Of a DNA stretch of 64,000 nucleotides, positions 11,672-25,207 are shown piece after piece (positions within the stretch are counted from its first letter, which is position 1; each line of letters opens with the position of its first letter). This DNA is from Vespa crabro (taxonomy: Eukaryota > Arthropoda > Insecta > Hymenoptera > Vespidae): assembly GCF_910589235.1 (NCBI RefSeq), contig NC_060961.1, positions 4,828,501 through 4,892,500 of the forward strand, in the 5' to 3' direction. Both the position numbers and the translations under genes were made by a program. The notes beneath the pieces were generated by a model. It saw only the letters and a program-made list of their open reading frames with translations, searched no databases and had not been told where the DNA came from.

Positions 11672-13551
11672 GAAAAATATATAAATCGTTCTCAGTCATA
11701 GAGGGATGCAATGAAAATTCACATTTAAAATGTATTTTTTTTATTAATGAACCATCCTCGGATGTTCTCAAATGTTGTATGTGAAGTACGAATACGATGA
11801 AGAAGAAGATGCGAGATTCCTCTTATAGAACTGTTTGCTAGGACGACAACAAGAACTGTCGAAAGCAGTTCAAATTATTTATGAAGCTTTTTTTCCTTTG
11901 GTTACACTTCGAAGCATGCCTGTTTGCTACTACTATAATCCCGTTGCTTTAAAGCTAAAACGCTCAAGACCACGAAGAAGAGCACGAAAAATTCAAGGAA
12001 GAAAAGTTTTCGTGCATTTGACATTTCGGATTAGATTCTGTTCTCTTTCTTTTTTCCTTTTTTTTAATATACGACTTTCTTCAAATTCAATAAGACGTTA
12101 ATATGATAATAATGTAAGTATGATGACTCGAATCGATATTCATTGATTTTATTGTTCGGAGAATGTAAATAATAGGAACGTTTTAAAAATATTTAACAAA
12201 TGTTATTTCTTTTGTAAAATTATACTTTGGAGATTCAAACTGAGAAGTAGATATAAAAATTTCTTATAAAATTATCATCCATTAATGGCAGTATAGTTTA
12301 ACGAATATTTCGTGTAAATCAAATCATAGTTCTCTTTCTCGAGATCTTAAATCTCATTTATGTAAATCCCACTTATGTTTCGCAGGAAGTTTAAATTAAT
12401 GAAATTTAATTTAAATTCTACTATCGACTTCCTTTAATTTATTAATTAAGTTTTTCAAAAGTATTTTCTCTATAAAATACGTACGAAGAAATGTACTTAC
12501 ATATGTTTCGACTTATCAAGCACACTATTACAAATTTATAAAAATATGTACTTAAAAAACTCGCGTTTGTGTACTTAAAAAACATACATGTTTGAGCTCG
12601 AGAAAAATAGCTGTTATTGTTGTCATTGTCATCTTTGTTGTTTTTTTTTGTCCACCTCTTGTTCGGACAACGTGTCGCTTTAAACTGATGATTTTATCTT
12701 ATCCCACGTCACGCGTTAACAAGATGGATTTAAGAAGGATGTCCGTGTTACCTGGTAGATGCGGATCGAGGAAAGGAGAAAAAGAAAAAAAGAAGAATAC
12801 TCTCAAGGGTTTTCTGGAAGAGAGTAAACGAGCGTTTACGAGAATGGCCCATTATCAGGGCCAATATCCAAGATGCTCGACAACCTCCTAACGACCCTAA
12901 CATAACTCCTCTCTCTTTCTCTTTTTCTTTTTCTTTCTTTTTCTCTTTCTATTCCACACATTTCTTTTCCTTTTCTTTTTTTCTCTTGCCCTTGGACGAG
13001 TCGCCCCTGTTTCTCACGCTTCTTCTTTTGCTCTTTCTACGTTCTCGTGTTCTCCTAGAGTCTTGCAAGACTTCATCGAAGCCTCTCTTTCAGAAAGCAA
13101 CCGACAACCGGCTGGCAATGACATTGACGACGACGCCTTCTGATAGCGACATCTTCTCTCACTCTTCTATCACGGCTTTCACGTCGTATCGTCATTTCGT
13201 CTCATTTCCCTTCTAAAGCATGTCGCACACGGCAGTGCTTTATCGAGTTTCAATGACGCTTGCTTTCTACCGTATAAACTAATCCTTGATCAGGAAGATT
13301 GTAATGGCTTTAGTTTTTAATCATTATCCTCTCTTTTGTGTTAATTTTTCTTACGTTTTCGATAAATTATTATTAATTCGTTCATTCTTTGTGATTTAAT
13401 CTATGATGGTTCATAGACTTTTTATAACTGATCATTTATAACTTGGAAATTGTTAGCTGCATGAGAGAGCTTCCATGAAATTAATATGTTCTCTTGAATG
13501 TTAAATTGGATATGCGGTTTCGTTGAGCTGTTCGAAACACCAAAAGGGAAT

Positions 13552-13605
<54 letters not shown>

Positions 13606-15936
13606 CGTCTTTTCGATTGGAACGGTAAAATTATAGTAACCATTCCAATTCGTTTTCTTTTCCAGTAATGGAGGAGGTAATCGATTTTGTGTGTCGCCAA
13701 TGTGAGAGATCCTTCCGCTACGGTATTTTTTATGTCGAGCGATCAGAGAAGGGCTCGAAGGTTCCTTAATAAAGGACACCGATAGGCTCTCTTCATTGAA
13801 TTCGTTCTGATACCTTTATCCCTCGAAATCCGTGTCGGACCAAGCACAGAATAAATTTCTCTTTCTCGCTTGTCGATCGCATATTCCATCTCATGTTCGA
13901 AACGATTCTTTGAAAACGAAGACTCGTTCATGGTGAGCCCTCCTGTCTCCTATTATACCATTTCATCCGCTTGATGTCCGAATCGAAATTGATGGACGAA
14001 TGGATTATCATAATCACTCTTTATTCGTGAATTTATTTAGATGTATCGCTTTCGATTGTGCTCATGAGTTTAATAAATTACAAAAAAAGTTTTTGTCTCT
14101 ATTGTACGTCTTTGGAAGTTAATATCTAACATTTAATAAATACGTATCATATAAAAATATACATTTGAATACTATTCACGTAACATTAATCTCAAGTATC
14201 CAAGTTTTGATTACTTGTATAATTACATGTCAATCGCAAGAATACAATTCTAAATATGAAATGGCAAAATAACGAGCTAACGATCAGCGAATAGCCAAAA
14301 TCTCAGAATCGGTTCAGTATCATGTAGGAGAATTATTGATATTGAAACGAGTGCTTCGAGTCGTTCGACAATTATTAAACAGTCGTACGTCGGTGTATCT
14401 GCAGTTGATCGTTCTACGAACGATTTCTCGTTAGTTTTGCGTCATATGCACGTTTCCGTCATATCGAACTAAACGGTGTGCATTATCGTATCTTCAATGC
14501 GACCGTGGATGCATAACCTTTTGGCTCTATCTCCATTCCCCGTAGATTTGCAAAGCCGATAATCCTAGGCAGCCGATCGTAAAACGTACATTCGTCATTT
14601 CCCTATAGTCGAGTCATCGAGATTTGCACGCGATCGCCTCGACGCGATTCGATGGAATTGAAAAGTCGGACCGGACGTGACAATCATGCAACAAACAATT
14701 TTTAAAGCCGATGGACGTGGATTTTTTTGAGCCATTTGATATCCATCTTTATTTTTTCGTACTTCATTCTTCACGAAACATACTTGGACGTTTAAAAATA
14801 TTATCAATCGTCTATCCTCTTATATTGAATACAAATCTACAAATTTGACTTTAATGTCTTTAATAATATTTTTATAAAACTGACCATATAAAAGAGTTTG
14901 ATGATAAATTATATTTTTTATTTGAAAAAGATGAAAATTTATAAAATAAAAATTATACGCCAATCATCGATGGTACTTTCATAATTAATATGATAATTTA
15001 TAAATCTCAAAAAACGGCAAAGAAAATAAATGTATACCCATTTTTACATCCTATCTGATCCTATCTGATTGTAGTGAAAAAAAGGGAAAGTCAAGTTAAT
15101 CGACGAAAAGTCTCTCGACGATTTATCTCGGCGAGTGTAAGAAGGCTTAAGATGAAAGCGTGTTGTTTCGCTGTCTAAACCGGCACGGACAGATTGCGGG
15201 CCTCGTTTATACGAGGCTCTTATACTCTTGCCATCGTATGGCATCGATTTATGCCTCAGCATGCCGTAAATTCGACGGATCTTCCACCGTAAAGTTTCAT
15301 CAGGTTGGTATTTACGCCGAGAAAATCCGCAACGTTTCGTCACCTCCGCTTGTACATCACATTTTCATTCGACTTTCCAAATCAATAATTGATCAAAAAT
15401 TATCATTGTAAACTTGAAAATGTGCTCGTACGTTTCATAGATTCTTTTTTTTTTTTCAAGGCTTTTTTTTTCCTATTAAACAAATCCTATTCTAGTGATG
15501 ATTTTTTGATCGATATTAATAGTTCAAAACTTCGAGATGGATAATGGTAATTTTATAGAGATTTACGATAGAACCCGAATGGGAATGCATAAATTATTTT
15601 ACTTTTCACGAAGTATTTGACCGAACGAAAGGTCGAACTTGCTAAAGAGAATTGAATGTTCAGCGGAATCATCTCATGCTCATGGGCGTGAATATGAAGC
15701 GTTGAAACACGCTTACGGGTTCACCCATAGAGAGAGAGGTAGGTATATCGTATTCGTAGTTGCGACTAATTTACCGTACCGCTGGACGATTTATATTTCG
15801 ATGAAATCTATTGGATCGACAAAAAGCCAATAGCTCAGGACATTCGGTTATTTCAACTGATGTATTATTATCGGTGAATCTCGCGGTCGTCAGGCGGCCT
15901 GTTGCCTGCATCAGCGGTAGTTGTACGACATGAGAT

Positions 15937-15938
<2 letters not shown>
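11672..15938. other. noncoding sequence, no supported feature besides one GA tract
   Basis: Pyrimidine-rich patches lie at 12905-13050 and a GA tract at 13553-13603. Moderately GC-rich patches at 14280-14740 and 15100-15370 contain short open frames that I do not recognise. Confidence 0.55.
13553..13603. repeat. (GA)n microsatellite
   Basis: Pure GA over most of its length. Confidence 0.94.

Positions 15939-16004
<66 letters not shown>
15939..16004. repeat. (GA)n microsatellite
   Basis: About 66 bases of uninterrupted AG; one of the longest pure GA tracts here. Confidence 0.96.
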
Positions 16005-16007
<3 letters not shown>

Positions 16008-17318
16008 GGGGAAGGGAGGAGGAAAGATAGTTGATAGAGAAGAGAGAAGAGACATCTAACAACAACGCAAAATTCGCGATTTCCGCGTATCATATACGAG
16101 CGAGCATTCGCTCGAGACATTTTCCGCCGACGAAACCCGCACGCCCTTTCTATAGGAGCTCTGCGAAATTGTTTTCAACAATAGGCGAAACTAACAATAG
16201 GACGAAGTCGTATAGTACCGTTCGAGACAACATAGAGAGGATGGTGTTGTGTATACGTAGGTACCTTACTCAAGAGATGCTACAACGAGAATATCCGTGT
16301 TGCTTGGGTTGATGCGTGTTCCCGATATGAGAGAGAAGGGCTAAAACTTTGCATTCTCAAAGCTCATAGTGAATTAATACAATGCTCTATTTCTCTCCTT
16401 TACCTTCGTACAGTTCGTGAGTTTCTCACACTCTTTTCGATTTACTTTCTCACGCAATATTATAACAAGTATTAAGACAAGTATAAGATTATATTCAACG
16501 TGCTATCAGTAGTTTTCATTTCATAAAAGATTCAAATATTAATTTCCAATAATGATCGTTGTTCAACTTGTATTTCTTTTATAAATTGAAATATAAATAA
16601 TAGAAGTTATTGATTGTCATTGTTTTAATCGATTTTTCATTGCTTTTTAATATAAGATAAATGATCAAGTTACTTTGAATTTGTCATCAATATGGTTCGA
16701 AAAATTTGTTATATGATTATCTATAACATTTTTCAAAATTGTTTAAGGGAATTATTGTCAAGGAACGTTTAGGAATATTTAATAATGCAATATGATTTAG
16801 AAATAAAATTATCTTTATTATTTTATAATATTATGAAAGTATATACTAAAAAAAATGTAATTATTGTTTGACATTTTAGTAGCTATTGCGAACAGCTATT
16901 GTTTAATAGTTAAATAAAAAATTATTTATTATGTAATATATTCAATAAAATTAATTATTATACAGTTAATAAAATTAAAGTAATAAAGCAACACAATCTT
17001 CAACCTTAATTGCAATAACGATGATGATAATGATAATTATTATTATCTTAATTTAATATACTTTAATTTAATCAAGTTTATTGTAATCCATTCGCATGAG
17101 CACTTATATTTAGTTATTTCAATTGATGTCAGAGTAATTCTAATTTTATAAACATACATTTTTTTTTTTAACAATTTATAAACGGCACGTTATTATTAAA
17201 AGAGCCTTTTAGTTTTTATTTAGAGATCTAAAATAAAGATAGTCCAATAATTGATTAGTTTAGTTTATTGTTCTTTTTTACGTGTTTTTTTATTTTTTTT
17301 TTTTTTTTTTTATTTTAG
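16005..17318. other. noncoding; strongly AT-rich from about 16430
   Basis: 16005-16320 is moderately GC-rich. 16430-17318 is very AT-rich with a T-rich run at 17285-17317. No coding signal is visible. Confidence 0.6.
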
Positions 17319-17510
17319 TGGACAGAAACGTTATTGTACTCTTAAATGAAAAACTGAAAGATTTCGAAGCATCATCGATCGCCTATCCACGAGCGTGGAT
17401 TATTTCATTCGATTCGAATCTGCGACACGTCGGCAATTTTCGCGCGAAAATCGCGAACTGCAGCGATTGGCACGACACGACGTGCCAGACCTTCGATACC
17501 AGTGCCAGAG
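17319..17510 (+). other. unassigned open stretch with exon-like borders, phase 1-1
   Basis: A long T tract ending attttag lies immediately before 17319, and gtacgt follows 17510. The frame entered with two bases is open through all 192 bases, while the other two frames hit stops within about 40 bases. An exon with phase 1 at both ends is typical of extracellular modules. The residues include AWIISFDSNLRHVGNFRAKI and then NCSDWHDTTC. The second half is clearly GC-richer than the AT-rich DNA on the left. I recognise no domain and see no partner exons, so this may be chance. Confidence 0.2.
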
Positions 17511-18550
17511 GTACGTCTCGATAATCCATCTCGAGGGCCTTCGCTTTCAATCGAGAGAGATACGATTCGTTTGATGTGCCAGCCGTTACGTGTTCCCTTT
17601 TATTTTTGATTTCAGCCTCGAACGTGCCGATGCTATCGTAGTATATTGCTCTTTAATATCTTACATTTGTTAGAGAAAAATGAAAAAGGATGACGTGGCA
17701 TGTGTCGCTTTTTATAATGAGATAATAACGTTAAGTCTTTCTCTTCCTCTATCTCCGTCTCTCGTAAAGAAAGTTTCGACGTAACTGTCATCTTAACGAA
17801 GTTTTAAAGTAACTGTCTATGACGGAAAGTTAAGAAGATAATTTGATATCGGATAACTTCTCATTACTTCGATATCGATTGTTCTGTTCGATTATGTTTT
17901 AACATTTATTCGTATATTAATACGTATTACCTTTCATATTACAATATGGAAATTTTCAATGTATAACATATATCGGAATTTTGTAAAATTATTTCCTTGT
18001 TTATCACTTAATCGACTTTCATCGTACATATATACGTTAAAGAAATAACATCGTAGTATTGCAAAATGTTGAATTTTATAGAAAAAAAATTCGATCTCGT
18101 CGCGAATCCTTGCCACGTTTATTGATGCTTGGAAAATAAGCTGGGACGTCGATTTACCATACGATATTTACAAGCAAATATACGAGCCTCGTTCGTTGAA
18201 TTTTTTGAGGCTCGAACGAGCAACGACGTGCACTTCCTTCTACGGGTTTTACACGTTTTCCCGGTTATCGAGGACGAAAGCGAACTTCGACGGCAATTCT
18301 CGTCAGTTGATATTCGCGCGAGAGGTGATAAAATTCACATCTCTCTTTTTCTGGACTTCGTCAAACTGCGAAAGGGGACGAGGGTGTATATACATCGATA
18401 ATCCGTTCGTTAGTTAGAAAGAGTACGAATTCTCTCAAAGAAAAGCGAGCCGCGTTGATGGATTCCGATGAGAAATAGCAGACTCGGGTTATCAATGACA
18501 TTGACGTAACTTGATACTCTAACGGCCGATAACTTGGTTCACACGATGGA

Positions 18551-18551
18551 A

Positions 18552-18600
<49 letters not shown>
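18551..18600. repeat. (GA)n microsatellite
   Basis: GA repeat with one AAA interruption. Confidence 0.93.
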
Positions 18601-18601
<1 letters not shown>

Positions 18602-19515
18602 TAGCCAAGGAATGACGTAAAAGTGAAAAAGTTAAAAAACTCTGGGGTCTATCTTATCGAATAAAGGTACTACTTTCGTGAAAAGATAACGAGAAAGGTT
18701 TATTTAAGACTTCTTCTTTTTAAAACGGTGTAAATATCGGATATTATTAAGAACGAAAAGATATTTTCTTGAAAATTAAATTCATATTGTATATTCAATT
18801 TTGCAAGAAGAACCTTCCGGGATATTTCCTTCCTTCAAACTCGATTAGAATATTAAGCTACGTGCCAAATGTTGCTATCTCGTAGAAAATTTCATTTCTC
18901 TTGAAAATATTGACTTTTTCTCTTTAATTACGGTATGCGTATCTTTAATCTTGGTTTTACAGGAGTGAAATTGAATATTGGTAGAAAAGAATATCGAAAT
19001 ATAAATTGATTTTATTTTATATCGAAATACAAAGCTAACTCTTTAGAAAATATTGTTTTATGAATCGGCATATGATAGCCTATTAAAAGAGGGAAGCCTT
19101 TTCGATCTATCGTACGATCGTGCGATAATTAAAATACAGAAGCAGACAACGTTTTTGATGTATACGTTTCGTACATATACGTATATACAGATACATATAT
19201 ATGTATATATATATAGATATAGATATAGGAGTATACGTATAGGCATATATGAAGCGTATACACGGAAGATACGTACGATCGAATGTACCAAGGATTAAAG
19301 AGGATTTTTTGAAAGGCATGAAAGAGGGAATTACACCGGAAATTCTTCTTTACCATTTTTCCTTTGGATCTCTTTTCCGAACTAAATTATTTCACTGATG
19401 TTGAATCAGGTATCTCGATGATGGCGACGAAGTTGATTGTGAATTTTCAACAAGGGTCTTTCATCGAGCAAAAATATCTTCGCAAATTATTGTTCTCTTG
19501 ATCTTGTTTGATATT

Positions 19516-19518
<3 letters not shown>

Positions 19519-19556
<38 letters not shown>
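19519..19556. repeat. (CT)n microsatellite
   Basis: CT repeat with TTT interruption near the right end. Confidence 0.93.
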
Positions 19557-19558
<2 letters not shown>

Positions 19559-19891
19559 TTGAGTGAAGTGTAGAGATTATATCGTTCGTTCCCTTTCGTT
19601 TCTAACGACGTACTGAATATAATTTATCATCGAGACGCGTAAATACAATTCTCTATCGTTTCTACGAGATTGTTAACAGCGTGAAAATCAGCAAAAGTTA
19701 TTGTTCAAGAAGACGCAAACCGAGCACTTTCTCTTGTGAAATGACTAGCCATGTTATCCTTTGACGTCGTCACATTTATACAACAGTGAAGACCGGTCCG
19801 AGAGGCAACAGTGAACGACGACGTGGCTTTCGGAGTGCCTGTCGGAAATCCCTAACCGCATTTCAGCGCGTTGCTACTCTAAGTAGGTGCT

Positions 19892-19942
<51 letters not shown>
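19892..19942. repeat. (CT)n microsatellite
   Basis: Uninterrupted CT of about 50 bases. Confidence 0.95.
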
Positions 19943-19945
<3 letters not shown>

Positions 19946-20156
19946 ATTCTCTATACACTGACGTTGATGTAATTTTAATGAGCGTTCATGGGTCAGAGGA
20001 GGGAGGTCTTCTCGGAAAACTGTAATTGCAAGTCAGCCTCTGGAATAGAGAAAGTGCTGGTAGTGGTGGTGAGAGGGTTAAGAAGAGAGTAAGTCGATGG
20101 AGATAAGGAGTCAAAAAGGGTGAAAGGAAATGGAAGGAAGAGAAAAGTTAGAGTGA

Positions 20157-20157
20157 A

Positions 20158-20205
<48 letters not shown>
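20157..20205. repeat. (GA)n microsatellite
   Basis: GA repeat with one GGG interruption. Confidence 0.93.
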
Positions 20206-20454
20206 TTTAAAGGACTTCCCGGTTAGATAATTCGGCTCTTTCTACGAATTATCTAGATTCAGTGCTATCTACGTATAAAACTACCATGTGGAATTATCTT
20301 CGAAAGCTAACCACTACCATTAGTTTTCTCGCATATTTATAATTGTCCGGCATAAAGTACACACGCGGTACATTGACGCGGAATGCGTATTTAATCTCTA
20401 AACATGAAACTTCCATTCATGGCGAAACAAACCAAGAGGGTTTTATGTGCATAC

Positions 20455-20537
20455 AGAGACAGACAGACAGACAAAAAGAGAGAGAGAGAGAGAGAGAAAA
20501 AGAGAGAAAGAGAGAGAGAGAGAAAGAGAGAGAAAGA
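20455..20537. repeat. compound (GACA)n-(GA)n
   Basis: Four or five GACA units followed by GA with AAA interruptions. Confidence 0.92.
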
Positions 20538-21696
20538 CATATATATGCGTAGTTACATTTAAACGATACTAGCAAATTCGCCTGTTGAGTGAAAGATGAG
20601 GGGAGGTGAAGAATGAAGAGAAGGCTCGCAGCATATGCTTCGTGAAATGTAAATACTCGCTGGATTTTCACTTTTCGAGTAGACGTCACGATTATCGCGG
20701 GATTACCATTTAATGCGCGAGTTATCGCCAAGGTTCGTTTTCTCTTGGCTATTATTGCGTTTTGATATGCAAAACGAGCGACTGCAGTTCGCGAGCTATC
20801 CCGATGAAAGAAGAGGAGATTTCGATGATCGCTGAATGAGTATTCTTTTATTGTTTTTTCTTTTTTTTTTTTTTTTTTATTCATCATCTTCTTTTTTACA
20901 TTAAATTGTTTTCCTTTTTTATTACTTTTATTTTCATATAACATTATCTGATTCGTTGCATTATGAAACATTGATTATTTATGCCATTTAATACTTTGTT
21001 GTCCATTATAAATTTATAATTATCGTAGATAATTGTATGTTTTATATATATATACATTTTACAATAATTAAATAAAGAAAAGAAAGAGTTGTATAAATTG
21101 TAAAGAGAATATGTGATTTATTTCAAAACATAGTAAGAAAATCATACTCTAAATATTGTACCAATACATGTTGTGATTTCCGATAACGTTTTTATAGCGT
21201 TTCGATTTTGCGATCGAGAGATATGTATGTTCTTTCCTAAAGGAAGTCAATTGCAAAGATGTACCGGTCACGTATAATCATTGGACGCGATATATAAGAA
21301 GTACGATGGGAATAGAAAACAAGTTATAGTCGGTAGTGCATTGCTCGCGAATCGAGTCACGATGAGAGGTCGAGCGTCGAAGTGGACCAAAGAATAAATT
21401 CTACCGATGTCTCCTCGTTCTTCCGTCGATGAAAACTGCATACTTATGTGTGCACATATGTGGATATACTCGTGGAAGAAAGGAGAGTAAAGAAGACTAC
21501 CAACTTCCTTCTCTTTTAACCTTTCTTTTGGCAAACGAACGCGAACAAACGGACGAGCATTCCGTAGTCGCGACGAAATAACCTATGAGAATTTTGTCGA
21601 CGAATATTTTTGGATTCTAGCCATTGTCTTCGTCGTCTTCGTTGTCGTTCACAACGTGTCAATTCTCCATGGGTGGTACTTGGCCATAATACATTC

Positions 21697-21697
<1 letters not shown>

Positions 21698-21736
<39 letters not shown>
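21698..21736. repeat. T39 homopolymer
   Basis: Uninterrupted T run, the longest T homopolymer in the window. Confidence 0.94.
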
Positions 21737-21738
<2 letters not shown>

Positions 21739-21892
21739 TTATTAGATCGTTTCGTTTATTCGTCTCAACGATAGATTTATTATGAATTTCTTTCTTATTC
21801 TGGATAGTTTTCCTTACCGTAAACGTATGTGTAATTAACGTTCATAGTCAAAATTTATTTTGGAGGGAACAACGGCAACGACGAAAATAAAT

Positions 21893-21919
21893 TCTCTCTC
21901 TCTCTCTCTCTCTCTCTTT
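21893..21919. repeat. (CT)n microsatellite
   Basis: Short pure CT tract. Confidence 0.9.
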
Positions 21920-22410
21920 CACTCGCGCTATCCTAAAAGAGAATTTTCGGTATACGGTATGTTTTTCCGTGCACGATAAATTGTACGCTTATGCATAGAA
22001 AGAGGCACACGATTACGAAGAAATACGCGCTCGCATATTGTTACCGTAATTTCAACCAGGACAAAAGGGATTAAAGCTAAAAGTACCCTCCCTACGTATT
22101 TATCTACGGCTTGACGCCTTTTCAACAACGAGCATTGAAGTTTTACGGGGGGTTTTGATTAACTTACTTTTGATCGTTATTTCAATCTGTGTTACTTTAA
22201 CTTATAAAAAGCCACTAAATTCTACTTTTCAATTATAAAGTTATAAACCGAGCGATTTGGATTCTCTTCTGTTCGTTTTTACATTCGCTTAATGATATAT
22301 ATTCGTCGAGATTAAATTAAAAAAAAGAAGATAGGAAATGAGCGAATGAACGCATGGAAGTGACAAGAGACGAGATTACGAGTATGACTAGCAAATAAAG
22401 GAGAGAAAAA

Positions 22411-22416
<6 letters not shown>

Positions 22417-22453
<37 letters not shown>
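22417..22453. repeat. (GA)n microsatellite
   Basis: Pure GA after a short GT tract. Confidence 0.93.
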
Positions 22454-22456
<3 letters not shown>

Positions 22457-23588
22457 GTGAACGGCAAGAGTAGTGAAACTCGACGGATAAATTTAGCGTC
22501 TTGCGAGGAAATTTCATTTTACGTTATAGGCTAGTCTTTCCTCGATCACGTTGGAATTTAATATTTTTCTCGACAATTAATAAAAACCTTGCCTGTATCT
22601 TTTTTCGTTTCTCTCCAATAAACATTTTTAAATCTACGGCGAATAAGATGTTTCGATATTGTTCGAAATCTTTTTTTGCCGCGTTTTTATTAATTACGGA
22701 AAAGGAGAGAACTTAATTTGCAGGTAAAATTCGATCCGTAGTGTTAATTATTTTTATTTTTTTTTTTTTTTTGTTATTCACTTCATCATTTGTGATATTT
22801 TATTATATATATATATATATTTTTTTTTTTTATCTTCTTCCTCGTTGTCGTCGTCAACTGGCTTGGACCACTCTTTCTTTTTTCTTTTTTTTTTTTTTAC
22901 TCCAAGCATTTTCATTTACTTTGGTATTAATCGCGTTCTCGCGTGAAATTTCACGAACGGCTACGCATAATGGCTTAAATACAGGCTGTGCGTAATAGAA
23001 ATATAATTTCCCGTTTCACGAAAGGGGTAGAGGAGAGAACGCACGCGCTTCTCTCCGCAACGTTTCTCCCGCGTCAATGGGATAAAAATGTTGAAGCGGA
23101 AAATACGGCCCGCTTCGCCTTTCAACGCCACTTGCACCTAAATTATTTAATGGTGCCGTTCAATTTGCAACGCATTTTACATGCTCTGCTATAATTTTTT
23201 CGTATCTCATCGTTCCTCCACTTTTACTCTCTTTTTCATTACATCCCAATCTTCCTCTTCTTTTAATTTCATTCATAGGTGCGCTACTTCATCAATTTCG
23301 CGATAAGAATTGGTCGATTAATTCGATAATCTTATCTTTTTCGTAAATACTCAAGATATTGAATTTTTATATGATTAACCTTGAGTATCATATACATCAG
23401 TATAGTGAGAAGATAGTAATATAGAAAGATCTTTTTTATTGATCTATAAATCAAGCAAATTATTGGTAATAACTTATGTAATGTTATTACTTTTTCACAT
23501 AGTGTTTGTTTTTATGTTTTCAAAGTATCAAAATAAAAAAATTAATCTAGTCAAAAGATATATTAAGTAAATCGAAAGTAATAGAAAA

Positions 23589-23591
<3 letters not shown>

Positions 23592-23630
<39 letters not shown>
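23592..23630. repeat. (TA)n microsatellite
   Basis: Uninterrupted TA repeat in AT-rich DNA. Confidence 0.95.
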
Positions 23631-23634
<4 letters not shown>

Positions 23635-25145
23635 AAACAATATTTAATACACAAATCATGAAAATAAACGATATAAATGCATAAAAAAATACGAAAAGAT
23701 ATTGAATATAAATCTTAATATATTATATCGTATATGAATAATTATAATTAATCTAGATATTAATCCAATCAGAACAAAGATTTGTAGATTTTAGAAAAAT
23801 TAGTCACACAAATAACATATCTTTATCACATTCAGAATAAGCTAAATATGCCCAATCAGGCACATGGGAAATGAAATTTTACGAGTCCCATATTATCACT
23901 ATTTCGTGTTTGTGTTTAATCTAATATAATTCACATACGATTCAAATGCGATTCCAGGGGATTGAAATACATTAATTTAAAGAATTATATAATTGTTATT
24001 TGAAAATCTAATTTGAATTAGACTACCTCATATTTGTTTATATAAAATAAGTAAGTAAATATTTTGTCAATTAAGCAATAAAAGTAGCTTAATTAATAAA
24101 TAAGTAAAAGTCTTCAAATAATAAAAACACTGATAAGTGTAAAAATATATTTTGTCTTTTAGCCTAGCTATTGTTTACAAAAATGAATTATAGTTTTATC
24201 AGGGTATCAGAGTACACTTTAAGATATTAAATGTAGCAGAGTCACTATTACACGGGATCAATATATTGAAGTTTATAGCGATTCCTATATTATCACTTTC
24301 TCATATATTATCATCTCCTACTCTATAATTTTCCTATAAAGGAACAATAATTCAATACGTTTACTCGTATTTATACGTTGATAAATAATCAATGCCTTTA
24401 GAGCATGAGAACGAATTGATGAATGGTTAATGCAGAGCTTAAGAAGCTTAAGTTAAAAGGAAGAAGAAAAAAAAGTGATAGAGAGACAGTTAGAAAGAGA
24501 ACGATCAAGAGATACGAATTCATTGGCGATTGGGTCTTCGAGAGAGAAATCAGTCGACATATCGAGATGAAATCGATCGTCGCCCGCCGGCAGCTTCTTG
24601 CCAATTAGAGATCTGGCGGGGACCATCGTAATTGCAATTTCGAGAACGATTTCGTGGTGTATGTGAGATGTAGGGTAGTGGCTATCTGTTCGTATATTGG
24701 GTGGCGAGAGGTAGAACAGCGACGTGATACGAGCTTGAAGCTTTCGTTACATTAGTCCCTTCTCTCTCTGAGCCCATATTCATCCTTCTCGATGAGAGAA
24801 GGGATGGTGTAGATTTACGCGGTGTATGGGTCGCTTTGTTGGCACGACTGCGGTGTAGGCAACTAGGTCGGATTGTTGTTTACTCCATCGCATAATTGCT
24901 CACTCCATTTACGTATCAATCGGTGCATTACTATTGCGATATGGCTAATTAACGCCTATCCTTGGATTCATATTCGCTCTCTTTGTTCGTATGACGAGTA
25001 ACATCATTGATGAAGTGACCTGGTACCCGTCAAGCTGTTCGCTTGAGCCTCTCTCTTCGGCTTTGTCCTCCCATCAGGATTTACACTTCGGCTAAAGTAT
25101 CGTCGCATGGTATTATGCTAATGATAATAGTTACAATCGTGATGG

Positions 25146-25207
<62 letters not shown>

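Larger units (their letters stand above)
17511..23591. other. noncoding sequence with dense microsatellites
   Basis: GA/CT tracts occur at 18551-18600, 19519-19556, 19892-19942, 20157-20205, 20455-20537, 21893-21919 and 22417-22453, and a T39 run at 21698-21736. Moderately GC-rich patches lie at 18100-18500, 19740-20060, 21240-21690 and 22920-23180. None gives a recognisable product. Confidence 0.55.
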
